In this document: positions 1-6,598 of the stretch, piece after piece
How positions within the stretch are numbered: position 1 is the first letter of the stretch
Layout of the letters: each line of letters opens with the position of its first letter
Assembly: GCA_035512795.1 (NCBI GenBank)
Contig: DATKDF010000220.1
Location: 1-26,831, forward strand
Source: DATKDF01 sp035512795
GTDB taxonomy: Bacteria; Acidobacteriota; Vicinamibacteria; Vicinamibacterales; SCN-69-37
DNA: 26,831 bases
Direction of reading: 5' to 3'
Translations under genes and position numbers: made by a program
Notes under the pieces: model-generated
What the model was told of the DNA's origin: nothing
Database searches by the model: none
The model's input: only the letters and a program-made list of their open reading frames with translations

Positions 1-504
1 GGTCAGCGCCGGGGCCTGAATCTCGGTATCGGGCAGATTCATGCCCTTGCGCGCCTCGATCGTCCCGCCGCCGACGACGCGCGTCCGCACGTAGTCGGCG
101 CCCGCCTCGAGCACGTGCAGCTCGACGCGGCCGTCGTTGACGAGCACCCGATGGCCGGCCTGCACGGACGTGAAGAGCGCGGCAAAACTGCAGGACAGCC
201 GGCCCGGCGTGCCCGGAAACTCGCCGCGCTCGATCACGAGCTCATCGCCCGGCGCCACGACGAAGGGCGCGCCGAGGGGCCCCAGCCGGATCTTCGGTCC
301 GCCGAGATCCTGCAGCACGGCCACGGAGCGCCCGGCGGCGGCCGCCACGGCCCGCACCCGCGCACACACCTCGCGATGGCTCGCGGCTGTGCCGTGCGAG
401 AAGTTCAGCCGGAAGGCGTCGCTGCCGGCGGCGAGCAGCGCCGCGATGGCCTCGTGACTGTCCGAGCTGGGTCCGAGTGTCGACAGGATGCGTGTCCGGC
501 GCAT
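1..504 (-). CDS. pyk: Pyruvate kinase, N-terminal part (runs off left edge)
   Basis: Pyruvate kinase converts phosphoenolpyruvate and ADP to pyruvate and ATP in the last step of glycolysis, in the cytoplasm. The visible 168 residues begin MRRTRILSTLGPSSDS, the usual first strand of the family barrel. FRLNFSHG at residues 31-38 holds the Arg, Asn and Ser that contact nucleotide and potassium. QDLGGPKIRLG at about 65-75 is the family's D-x-x-G-P-K-I-R element, after which the B domain starts and continues to the window edge (KGMNLPDTEI near the end). The ATG at 504 is chosen because the conserved N-terminal strand starts right after it; the short in-frame extension upstream shows no conservation. 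The C-terminal two thirds lie outside the window. It is divergent from the DsbA-like gene with a 128-base gap. The family call is secure; whether it is the only isozyme cannot be seen. Confidence 0.9.
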   Translation of the reverse strand, partial: MRRTRILSTLGPSSDSHEAIAALLAAGSDAFRLNFSHGTAASHREVCARVRAVAAAAGRSVAVLQDLGGPKIRLGPLGAPFVVAPGDELVIERGEFPGTPGRLSCSFAALFTSVQAGHRVLVNDGRVELHVLEAGADYVRTRVVGGGTIEARKGMNLPDTEIQAPALT

Positions 505-521
505 GATCCGACATTGGAGCG

Positions 522-527
522 TACAAT
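522..527 (+). promoter_or_regulatory. Candidate -10 box TACAAT upstream of the DsbA-like gene
   Basis: TACAAT at 522-527 lies in the 128-base gap between divergent pyk and the DsbA-like gene. No good -35 is seen at 16-18 bases. Exactly 6 bases after it is a GTG (534) that would open a 14-codon Arg-rich frame ending at 578. The same -10-to-start spacing occurs before several genes here, so transcription may start at 534. The box match is seen; the promoter role is inference. Confidence 0.35.
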
Positions 528-570
528 CTCTCCGTGCGGCGCACAACCAACCGCCGCGCCCGGAGGCCCC

Positions 571-636
571 ATGAGTGAACGTCGTGCTCGTCGTCCGCAC
601 CTGCGACGCGCAGTAGACGAAGTGGAGGCGCTGTGA
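571..636 (+). CDS. Possible 21-residue upstream ORF coupled to the DsbA-like gene
   Basis: A 22-codon frame (MSERRARRPHLRRAVDEVEAL) starts at ATG 571, four bases after GGAGG (562-566). Its TGA (634-636) overlaps the GTG start of the DsbA-like gene (633-635) as GTGA. That overlap is the usual signature of translational coupling. The peptide is basic at its N-terminus and has no recognised domain. It may be a regulatory leader or simply an open stretch; another short frame (GTG 575) also uses the same GGAGG at a longer spacing. Low confidence as a real gene. Confidence 0.25.
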   Translation: MSERRARRPHLRRAVDEVEAL

Positions 637-1343
637 CGACCGACAAGCTGCCGCTGGTCGTCGCGCTCGCGGCGCTCGCCGTGGCAGGCGGAACGTGGTT
701 CACGCTGTCGCGTGACGTGCGCGATCTGCGGCGGACCCAGCAGGTGCTCGCCGACGATCTGGCCGAAGCCCGCGGTGTGGCCACGATCGACGTGGCCGGC
801 GCGCCGGCGCGCGGCGCGGCCGACGCGGTCGTCACCCTCGTCGAGTTCTCCGACTACGAGTGCCCCTACTGCATCCGGTATACCCGCGAGATCCTGCCGG
901 AGGTGGACCGGGCGTACGTGGCCAACGGCCGGATCCGCTACGTGTTCAAGGACTTCCCCATTGACCAGCTGCACCCGGAGGCGATCCGCGCGCACGAGGC
1001 CGGCCAGTGCGCGGCCGAGCAGGGCCGCTTCTGGGAGGTCCACTACCGGCTGTTCAGCGCCGCCGGTACGCATACGCCCGCTGGCCTCGAAGCGGTCGCC
1101 ACTGAGGCGGGTCTCGACCTGACGGCCTGGCGCGAATGCGTCGCGAGCGGCCGGACGCGCGAGGCCATCCGCGCGTCGGCGTCGGAAGCCGCCGCGCTCG
1201 GCGCGTCGGGCACACCCGTCTTCTTCGTTGGCCTTCGCGACATCGAGTCCGACCGGGTCCGGCTCGTGCGCGCCATCACCGGCGCGCAGCCGTTCGAGGT
1301 GTTTCAACAGACGCTCGACGCGGTCCTCGCGCAGGTCGACTGA
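633..1343 (+). CDS. DsbA-family thiol oxidoreductase, membrane-anchored
   Basis: A thioredoxin-fold protein of the DsbA/DsbG-like group, predicted to form or isomerise disulfides outside the cytoplasmic membrane. Residues 6-24 (LPLVVALAALAVAGG and following) form one uncleaved-looking signal anchor. A short, possibly coiled linker with RDLRRTQQVL follows. The thioredoxin domain starts at about 63 with VTLVEFSDYECPYC. The redox motif CPYC is at 77-80 and the cis-proline loop GTPVFF at 193-198. Length (236) fits the family. The GTG start at 633 has GGAG (624-627) at a good distance and puts the anchor at the N-terminus. The TGA stop (1341-1343) is followed in the same frame by the damaged RDD fragment. 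Partner oxidases are not visible, so oxidase versus isomerase cannot be decided. Confidence 0.88.
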   Translation: MTTDKLPLVVALAALAVAGGTWFTLSRDVRDLRRTQQVLADDLAEARGVATIDVAGAPARGAADAVVTLVEFSDYECPYCIRYTREILPEVDRAYVANGRIRYVFKDFPIDQLHPEAIRAHEAGQCAAEQGRFWEVHYRLFSAAGTHTPAGLEAVATEAGLDLTAWRECVASGRTREAIRASASEAAALGASGTPVFFVGLRDIESDRVRLVRAITGAQPFEVFQQTLDAVLAQVD

Positions 1344-1691
1344 CCGGCCGCGGCCAGGTGGGGTATCATCGTCATCACCTTCATCGGCCTGCTGGGTTTC
1401 GGCGGCGGGGCGGCCCTGGGCTCGACGGGCACCGACGCGGGCATCGGCGCCGCCCTCGGCGCGTTCCTGATGACCATCGTGACGATCGTCGTCGTCACGA
1501 TCGCCTATGAGGTGACGCTGACCGCCCTGAAGGGCCAGACGGTGGGCAAGATGGCGATGGGGATCCGCATCGCCCGTGCCGACAACGGCGACCTGCCGGG
1601 CTGGGGCAAGGCGATCATGCGGTGGGCACTGCCCGACGATCGCCGGCAGGGCTGGCACGACAAGGCCGCCGCCACGATCGTGTTGAACTGA
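1344..1691 (+). pseudogene. RDD-family membrane protein fragment (5' truncated, internal segment missing)
   Basis: The frame directly after the DsbA-like stop encodes an RDD-family segment: a hydrophobic stretch (IIVITFIGLLGF), a second one (FLMTIVTIVVVTIAYEV), then the conserved GQTVGKMAMGIRI block and the C-terminal RRQGWHDKAAATIV block. RDD proteins normally begin with an Arg-containing first helix and have a third helix between those two blocks. Here the usual start is absent: there is no ATG, GTG or TTG between the stop at 1341 and ATG 1470. The third helix is reduced to RWALPDD. The ATG-1470 version (73 residues) would lack the first helix. I read it as a decayed or minimal remnant. It is still open and has high-GC third positions, so expression as a small protein is not excluded. 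Confidence 0.6.
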
Positions 1692-1734
1692 GACCGGCCC
1701 GGCGGAACCCGACCATGGGCCGAGGAGAAAACTC

Positions 1735-2271
1735 ATGATGCAGCGAGTGACGGTGGCAGTCGTGGTGATGGCCGTGGGCGCCTGGGGATGGGCGGCTCAC
1801 GCGGAGGCTCAGACCAACTTCTCAGGGACCTGGGTGCAGGCCTCGAGCGGGGGCGGAGCGGCAGGGGGAATGGGGGGCGGCGGGCGCGGACGTGGCATGG
1901 GCATGGGCGGCGCCTTCGGCGAGCGCGTCGTCGTCACGCAGGACGCGACGACGCTGAAGGCCACGAACACCCAGCCCGACGGCACCTCGACGACGTTCAC
2001 GTACCTCCTCGACGGGTCGGAGAGCCGCAACTCGGTGCCCGGCCGGCAGGGCGGCGAACCGATCATCCTGGTGTCGAAGGCGACCTGGGCCGGCGACAAG
2101 CTGTCGATCGCGACGACGATCAATCTGGCGTTCGGCGGCAACGCGATGACCTTTCAGATGACCGACGTGCTGTCGCTGGACGGCGACACCCTGACGGTTC
2201 AGTCGACGCGCAGCGGCATGCGCGGCGGCGAGCCGACGGTGACGGTCAGCACGTACAAGAAGGCGCAGTGA
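1735..2271 (+). CDS. Secreted small protein, Gly/Met-rich, function unknown
   Basis: A 178-residue exported protein with no function I can assign. Residues 1-25 form a signal peptide (basic start MMQR, hydrophobic core VAVVVMAVGAWGWA, likely cleavage after AHA or AEA). The mature part begins with NFSGTWV, a phrase common at the start of acidobacterial secreted proteins that measure a compound 'content' or bind in a beta-barrel-like fold. Residues 39-60 are a low-complexity Gly/Met/Arg run. The remainder is rich in Thr and Val with alternating patterns that suggest beta strands (ERVVVTQD, TTFTYLLDG, LSIATTINL). The ATG at 1735 is followed by a second ATG; AGGAG at 1721-1725 is correctly placed. 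It converges with the serine hydrolase with only 9 bases between stops. Confidence 0.7.
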   Translation: MMQRVTVAVVVMAVGAWGWAAHAEAQTNFSGTWVQASSGGGAAGGMGGGGRGRGMGMGGAFGERVVVTQDATTLKATNTQPDGTSTTFTYLLDGSESRNSVPGRQGGEPIILVSKATWAGDKLSIATTINLAFGGNAMTFQMTDVLSLDGDTLTVQSTRSGMRGGEPTVTVSTYKKAQ

Positions 2272-2280
2272 TCGATTCAG

Positions 2281-3732
2281 TCAGTGCGTTGCCAACGAGG
2301 CCAGCACCTCGTGGACAAACGCGCACTGATCCCACACGTCCGGCCACCGCGTGCGCCCGAGCCGCACGATGACGACGTCCTGCGACGGCACGATTGTGAC
2401 GAACTGGGCTTCGTGGCCGGCTGCGTGAAACGTGCCAGCCGGCAGCCGGCAGCCCGATCCCGCGTACTCGTCTGGTACGTCCAGCCAGACGTGCGCGCCG
2501 TAGCGGCCAGCCGGATCCGACGGCGCCGGCGTCGTCGTGTACTTCACCCAGCCATCGGGTAAAACCCGCTCGTCGCCCACGACGCCGTCAGTCAGGTACA
2601 GCAGGCCGAACCGCGCCCAGTCGCGCGCGGTGGCGTACATGAACGACGACCCGACGAACGTACCCGTGGCGTCGGTCTCCATCGTCGCGCTGGTCATGCC
2701 GATACGATCGAACAGCGCCTCCCGCGGAAACCGCCAGTACGCGTCGTCATCCTGCAGGGCGTGTCGAATGATGCGGGCGATGACGTTCGTGGTGCCGCTG
2801 GAGTACTGCCATGTCGAGCCGGGCGCGCCCGCGAGCGGCTGGCGCACAGCGAAGCCGGAAGCGTCGCCGGTGGCGAACAGCATCTGCATGATGTCGGACC
2901 GCGGGCTGGCCATGCCCTCGTCGAAGCGAAGGCCGCTCGACATGCGCAACAGATGATCGAGCGTGATGGCGGCGCGCGGATCGCCCATGCTCTGCCACTC
3001 GGGCATGGGCAGGCGCACGTCGAGCGCGAGCCGCCCCTCGCCCACCAGGATGCCGGAGAGCGCGCCCGTCACGCTCTTGGTCATCGACCAGCCGGCGAGC
3101 GGCGTGTCGGCCGTGAGGCCGTCGGCATACCGCTCAGCCACGATCCGTCCGCGATGGACGACGACGATTGCCTGCGTGCGGCGAGGGCGTTGCGGATCGG
3201 GCTCCGCAAACGCGCGACCGACCGCGGCGCTCAACCCATCAGGCACAGGGCCGGCAGCCGGGAGCAGGCTGGACAGCCCGCGGCTCGGTCGAGACGCGCC
3301 GGTCGGTGCCGGCGGCACCAGGCCGTCCAGGGCCAGCGCGCACCCGAGCCCGTCCCGGAAAGTGGCGAGGCGGCTCAGCAGCCGGAGCGCGCTCACCTCC
3401 ACCGTCCGCGACGCCGGATCCACGGACGTGTTCAGGTATCGAAGAAGCCACAGGTCGTCGCGCTCGAGGTCCGCCCGCACGTCGGCTACGCTGCGGCCCG
3501 ACACGAACACGCCCGAGCAGAGCGCCTTGGCCTTGAACGCGACGCCGATTGCGACGACCGGCGCGACCAGCCATCCAGCCAGGACGAGAACGCCGGCGAC
3601 AGCGACGACGGCGACGCGCGCGCGCGTGGCCCGAGCTATCGCGATCCTCCGAGGCCGAAGAACAGCGCGAGGAATCCGTACAACGACACCACCAGGCCGT
3701 TGAGCACGAGTCCCGTGGCGCCGATGAGCCAC
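2281..3732 (-). CDS. Class-C beta-lactamase-like serine hydrolase, membrane-anchored
   Basis: A penicillin-binding-protein-like serine hydrolase acting outside the membrane; substrate unknown (peptide, ester or cell-wall derived). Counting from the probable start at 3639, residues 9-34 are a membrane anchor, followed by FKAKALCSGVFVSGR, a phrase typical of this hydrolase group. The nucleophile motif SMTK is at 185-188, the YSS second motif at 279-281, and a HAAGHEAQ box at 405-412 stands where KTG is in classical enzymes. Length fits the family. The start is odd: no ATG, GTG or TTG lies between GTG 3732 and the anchor. I give GTG 3732 as the nearest conventional start. GGAGG (3646-3650) sits 6 bases before an ATA at 3637-3639, where the protein would naturally begin. 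It is the last gene of the lspA operon and overlaps the upstream membrane gene. Confidence 0.85.
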   Translation of the reverse strand: MAHRRHGTRAQRPGGVVVRIPRAVLRPRRIAIARATRARVAVVAVAGVLVLAGWLVAPVVAIGVAFKAKALCSGVFVSGRSVADVRADLERDDLWLLRYLNTSVDPASRTVEVSALRLLSRLATFRDGLGCALALDGLVPPAPTGASRPSRGLSSLLPAAGPVPDGLSAAVGRAFAEPDPQRPRRTQAIVVVHRGRIVAERYADGLTADTPLAGWSMTKSVTGALSGILVGEGRLALDVRLPMPEWQSMGDPRAAITLDHLLRMSSGLRFDEGMASPRSDIMQMLFATGDASGFAVRQPLAGAPGSTWQYSSGTTNVIARIIRHALQDDDAYWRFPREALFDRIGMTSATMETDATGTFVGSSFMYATARDWARFGLLYLTDGVVGDERVLPDGWVKYTTTPAPSDPAGRYGAHVWLDVPDEYAGSGCRLPAGTFHAAGHEAQFVTIVPSQDVVIVRLGRTRWPDVWDQCAFVHEVLASLATH

Positions 3733-3926
3733 ACACGGCGCCTGAGCGCAAGGATACTGACCACAAGCCCGGCCGATGCGACGGCGACGACGAGCCACAC
3801 GTCCAGCAGGGATCTGGATGAAGCGAGGTCGAGATGGCCGGACTCGCGGAGCCATGCCGCCGCGGGCCCGAGCAGGGCTGCGCCGCAGGCACCGATCCGG
3901 AACGCGCGCGTCGCTGGCGCAGTCAC
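3636..3926 (-). CDS. Small integral membrane protein, unknown function
   Basis: A 96-residue protein with three predicted membrane helices at about residues 10-26, 40-61 and 66-92 (LIGATGLVLNGLVVSLYGF in the last). It has few charged residues outside the loops. I do not recognise a family. The start is GTG 3924-3926. Its TAG stop overlaps the ATA proposed as the start of the serine hydrolase, so the two may be translationally coupled. It lies in the operon after lspA. Third-position GC and the clear helix pattern support it as real coding sequence rather than an overlap artefact of the hydrolase frame. Confidence 0.65.
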   Translation of the reverse strand: MTAPATRAFRIGACGAALLGPAAAWLRESGHLDLASSRSLLDVWLVVAVASAGLVVSILALRRRVWLIGATGLVLNGLVVSLYGFLALFFGLGGSR

Positions 3927-3936
3927 TGACGCCTGA

Positions 3937-3981
3937 TCAGGGCACGATGGCGATGACGACGCCGACGTGTCTGATGCGCAT
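3937..3981 (-). CDS. 14-codon ORF with its own ribosome site, after lspA
   Basis: The frame MRIRHVGVVIAIVP followed by TGA starts two bases after the lspA stop. The end of lspA supplies AGGGAG about 5 bases before the ATG, a good ribosome site. The peptide resembles the first strand of VOC/glyoxalase-fold proteins such as methylmalonyl-CoA epimerase (M-x-I-x-H-V-G-V-V), but then stops. It may be the remnant of a lost gene, a coupling element for the next gene, or chance. Confidence 0.3.
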   Translation of the reverse strand: MRIRHVGVVIAIVP

Positions 3982-3983
3982 GC

Positions 3984-4490
3984 TCACTCCCTTCCGTGTT
4001 CGCTCGTCTGCCCGGACGTCACCCGCGACGCCCCGACGATGACGAGCACGGCACCGGCCATGATGGCCACATCGGCCACGTTGAAGATGCCGGTGCGGAT
4101 CGGTCCCACGCCGACGTTCAGGAAATCGACCACGCTCCCGCGGGCGACCCGATCGATCCAGTTCGACGCGCCACCCGCGACGAAGAGCGTGACCCCGACA
4201 AGCGCCCAGCCGTGCCACCGCTGGCGGATGGCGACCCCGACCAGACCGAGCAGCAGGGCCCCGCTGCCGACCGTGAAGAGCGCCCGGCGCACCGTCGGCG
4301 GAAGGCTCGCGCCGAGGCTGAGGAAGCCCCCGGTGTTTTCCACATAGACGACGCGGATCGTGTCACCCCAATACGACCGCTCGGGGCCACCGGCAATCGT
4401 CTGCATGGCGACGTGCTTGGTCACCCGATCGCACCCGATCGTCGCGACGACAATGAAGGCGAGCAGGACGATGGTCGATGCGCGGGTCAT
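3984..4490 (-). CDS. lspA: Signal peptidase II (prolipoprotein signal peptidase)
   Basis: An integral-membrane aspartyl protease that removes signal peptides from diacylglyceryl-prolipoproteins at the lipobox Cys. The 168 residues show the family's order: first helix (residues 5-20), DRVTKHVA, the conserved ENTGGFLSLG, helices at about 66-86 and 92-108, the GGASNWIDRVARGSVVDFLN block with the first catalytic Asp region, and FNVADVAIMAG with the second catalytic Asp. Length is normal. The ATG (4488-4490) overlaps the TGA of the upstream DUF2784-ASCH gene as ATGA, so translation is probably coupled. The C-terminal tail is short and Ser/Glu-rich. A lipobox protein (the cyclophilin at 5493-6128) is encoded nearby. 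The call is secure. Confidence 0.95.
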   Translation of the reverse strand: MTRASTIVLLAFIVVATIGCDRVTKHVAMQTIAGGPERSYWGDTIRVVYVENTGGFLSLGASLPPTVRRALFTVGSGALLLGLVGVAIRQRWHGWALVGVTLFVAGGASNWIDRVARGSVVDFLNVGVGPIRTGIFNVADVAIMAGAVLVIVGASRVTSGQTSEHGRE

Positions 4491-5335
4491 GATCGGTCAG
4501 AGGTTACCGGAAATGCCACCTCGAAGTACTGGCAGACGACGGCCATGTCCTCGGTGGGAGCCAGCCCTGCGCGGGCGAGTTCACGGGCGTAGTAGGCCCG
4601 ATGTGTACGACGCCAGTACTCCAGCGAGAGGTCGCCTTCCCCTTCGAGCCTGGCGTGCTCGGCCGAAACGTCCCCAAACGGGACCGTCCGCACGGCCGTC
4701 GTCCGAATCACACAGCACGCCACGCCGCGCCCGTCGGTGACGATATCGAGGTCGGTGGGCTGCGGCGGGGCCAGTCCCTGCGATTCGAAGAACCACCGCG
4801 AGGGTGCAGTGGCGCGCTTGCGACCCGCCAGCACGAGCGCTGCACACAGATCGGCGTCTGCCTCGTTGTCGCAGAAGTGCCAGACCGGCGGCAGGGGCGT
4901 CGATGCCGGCCGGCCCGCGTGCGCCAGATAGTCGGCCCAGAGCCGCCCGACGGACGGGTGGGGTTCGTTCCGCCTGCGGCTTCGGCGACGCAGCACGACG
5001 AAGTAGATCGCGCCGTTGATAACCACGACGAAGCCGCCGAGCAGCCACTGCAGCGGGCGTGAGAGCGCAGCCGGGTAGACCACCGGCACCACGTAGCGTT
5101 CGATGAAGCTCGACGTGTAGACCGCTTCGCCGCTGGCCGCGCGAAGCCAGTTCTCGAGCGGCGTGAGCGGACAGCCCCAGCCCGCGAACTCGATCCACGC
5201 TCCCCAGATGGCCGCCGGCAGGTGCACCCAGGCCAGGCGGGGCCAGCGAATGACGAGCAGGCCCCCGAGGACGACGAACAGGATGAACGCGAAGTGAATG
5301 ACGACCGTCGCGTCGGCGAGCATCCCTGAGACCAT
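4487..5335 (-). CDS. DUF2784-ASCH domain fusion protein
   Basis: A 282-residue protein joining two families. Residues about 5-125 match DUF2784, a small membrane domain: LADATVVIHFAFILFVVLGG, the AGWGCPLTPLENWLR signature, and helices ending at IYFVVLRRRSRRR. Residues about 145-280 match ASCH (ASC-1 homology), a PUA-like fold: VWHFCDNEADADLC, GRKRATAPSRWFF, GVACCVIRTTAVRTVPF and LEYWRRTHRAYYARE. ASCH domains bind nucleic acid or modified nucleosides. The basic RRRSRRR stretch after the last helix predicts that ASCH faces the cytoplasm. No ATG, GTG or TTG is present in the linker, so this is one polypeptide and not two genes. ATG 5335 is used; ATG at residue 5 is an alternative. It heads the lspA operon and overlaps lspA by 4 bases. 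Function unknown. Confidence 0.85.
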   Translation of the reverse strand: MVSGMLADATVVIHFAFILFVVLGGLLVIRWPRLAWVHLPAAIWGAWIEFAGWGCPLTPLENWLRAASGEAVYTSSFIERYVVPVVYPAALSRPLQWLLGGFVVVINGAIYFVVLRRRSRRRNEPHPSVGRLWADYLAHAGRPASTPLPPVWHFCDNEADADLCAALVLAGRKRATAPSRWFFESQGLAPPQPTDLDIVTDGRGVACCVIRTTAVRTVPFGDVSAEHARLEGEGDLSLEYWRRTHRAYYARELARAGLAPTEDMAVVCQYFEVAFPVTSDRS

Positions 5336-5341
5336 CGCGCG

Positions 5342-5347
5342 AGTGTA
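5342..5347 (-). promoter_or_regulatory. Candidate -10 box TACACT for the DUF2784-ASCH/lspA operon
   Basis: On the minus strand TACACT lies exactly 6 bases (cgcgcg) before the ATG at 5335, so transcription would begin at the start codon itself. No convincing -35 is seen, and no Shine-Dalgarno precedes the ATG. The spacing is the same as before mrp, the amidase and the zinc dehydrogenase. Confidence 0.45.
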
Positions 5348-5492
5348 CCGCGGCGCCGCGTGCGGTAGACTGAGCCGTCGTGACCGTGCACTTCACGCTC
5401 ATCAGCTCGAACCGGCACCACCGATGGCCAGCCGGTCGGAATGTGGCGTCCCGTTGGTGCCGTCAGGGTTCAGCACCCGGCGCCATACGGCC

Positions 5493-6128
5493 CTACGGGC
5501 GAATCGTGACGCTCCGGATGACGGGCGGGGTGAGCGGCCGGCTCCTGCCGCCGTCCGATCCCATGGTCGTCGGCGTGCCGGCGATCGCGTCCACCACGTC
5601 CATGCCACTCGTGACTCTTCCGAACATCACGTAGTTCGGGGGCAGCGGATAGTTGTCGTGCATGATGAAGAACTGGCTGCCGTTCGTGTTCGGACCGGCG
5701 TTGGCCATGGCGACGAGCCCACGCACGTAGCCGCCGCGATAGAGCGGCGACTGCGGATCGATCTCGTCGGCGAACGGCGCGCCCCACGCGCTTTCGCCGC
5801 CCGTGCCGTCGCCGGCCGGATCGCCGCCCTGGATCATGAAGCCCTCGACAATGCGATGAAACGTCAGGCCGTCGTAGTAGCCGTGCTCGGCCAGCAGCCG
5901 GAAGTTCTCGACGGCCCTCGGCGCATCGGTCGGCAGTAACTCGACTTCGATCGGCCCCTTGTCCGTGTCGATGACCGCGTGCAGGCCGCCAGAGCTCTTC
6001 GCGCCCGCGGGAACCTTCGGATTACCGGGCGACGAGCCGCAGCCGGCCAGCCACACGAGGGCAAGACACAGCACGAGAACCGACCGGACGGATCCGGCGC
6101 CACGGGGTATGAGGCGATGGACAATCAC
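5493..6128 (-). CDS. Cyclophilin-type peptidyl-prolyl isomerase, lipoprotein
   Basis: Catalyses cis-trans isomerisation of Xaa-Pro bonds and so helps protein folding, here at the outer face of the membrane. Residues 13-30 form a lipoprotein signal ending in LAGC (lipobox, Cys30), so it should be lipid-modified and processed by LspA. The cyclophilin domain spans about 48-211: GPIEVELLPTDAPRAVENF, the active-site strand TFHRIVEGFMIQGGDP with the catalytic Arg, MANAGPNTNGSQFFI, and FGRVTSGMDVVDAI. Length is usual for a bacterial exported cyclophilin. The GTG start (6126-6128) overlaps the TGA of the upstream GNAT gene as GTGA, showing coupled translation. The short Ser/Gly/Pro-rich stretch after Cys30 is a lipoprotein linker. 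Confidence 0.92.
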   Translation of the reverse strand: MIVHRLIPRGAGSVRSVLVLCLALVWLAGCGSSPGNPKVPAGAKSSGGLHAVIDTDKGPIEVELLPTDAPRAVENFRLLAEHGYYDGLTFHRIVEGFMIQGGDPAGDGTGGESAWGAPFADEIDPQSPLYRGGYVRGLVAMANAGPNTNGSQFFIMHDNYPLPPNYVMFGRVTSGMDVVDAIAGTPTTMGSDGGRSRPLTPPVIRSVTIRP

Positions 6129-6559
6129 GACAATGAGGATAGGCGATCGGGCCGGTCCGGTGTGCTTCGAAGCGTGCCTGATGGCCCGCGCAAGGCAAAC
6201 TCGAGCTGCGGCAACACGCGTTCGGGTGCCTGGGGCATCGGTGCCGGCACCGCGCCGACCCGGCGCGCCCCAAGCCGCTGGTAGAACGCCTCCGCGAACG
6301 GATCGAACAGCACCGTGACCCTGACGGCCCCGCCGTCGGCGGCCGCCTCGAGTGCGCAGAACCCCACCGGCGCTTCGGCGATGACGGCCACGAAGCCCGG
6401 ATGCGCGCCCAGGTACTCAGCCGTCAACGTGAGATCGGGCCGCCAGAGTTCCATCCACTCGACGGGGTACCCCCAGTGCGACTTCGCTCGAAACGCCAGG
6501 TCAGAGAGCGCGTCGGCGTCGCCCGGATGCGCGTTGCGGATCTCAATGTCCATCGTCAC
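6125..6559 (-). CDS. GNAT-family protein lacking the acetyl-CoA-binding motif
   Basis: GNAT enzymes transfer acetyl groups from acetyl-CoA to amines. The N-terminal half fits: IEIRNAHPGDADALSDLAFR at 5-24, then the substrate-side strands to PVGFCALEAAADGG (about 85-98). The C-terminal end also fits: DPFAEAFYQRLGARRVG (motif B region) and a tail of the type PAPMPQAPERVLPQLEF. What is missing is the strand-loop-helix between them with R/Q-x-x-G-x-G/A, which holds the CoA pyrophosphate. At that place AVRVTVLF joins directly to DPFAE. The total of 144 residues is some 30-40 short. The loss is in frame, so the protein may persist but should be unable to bind acetyl-CoA normally. Start is GTG 6559 or ATG 6553; its end overlaps the cyclophilin start. 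Confidence 0.75.
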   Translation of the reverse strand: MTMDIEIRNAHPGDADALSDLAFRAKSHWGYPVEWMELWRPDLTLTAEYLGAHPGFVAVIAEAPVGFCALEAAADGGAVRVTVLFDPFAEAFYQRLGARRVGAVPAPMPQAPERVLPQLEFALRGPSGTLRSTPDRPDRLSSLS

Positions 6560-6598
6560 TCGCTAGTGTCCTGCACGATCGTCGACCGCCAGCCGGTG

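Noticed and set aside
405..1736. A 443-codon open frame on the minus strand
   Set aside because: It lies opposite the DsbA-like gene (CPYC and cis-Pro motifs present) and the RDD fragment, and is low-complexity Arg/Asp-rich without a domain.
2262..2290. Imperfect inverted repeat between the convergent stops of the secreted protein and serine hydrolase
   Set aside because: The stem is only about 8 bases with a mismatch and there is no T-run, so I do not call a terminator.
5380..5634. Plus-strand ORF after TAGACT (5366-5371) and GTG 5380
   Set aside because: Most of it is antisense to the cyclophilin 3' end. The -10-like box has 8-base spacing and the peptide matches nothing. The 157-base gap at 5336-5492 otherwise holds nothing I can support.
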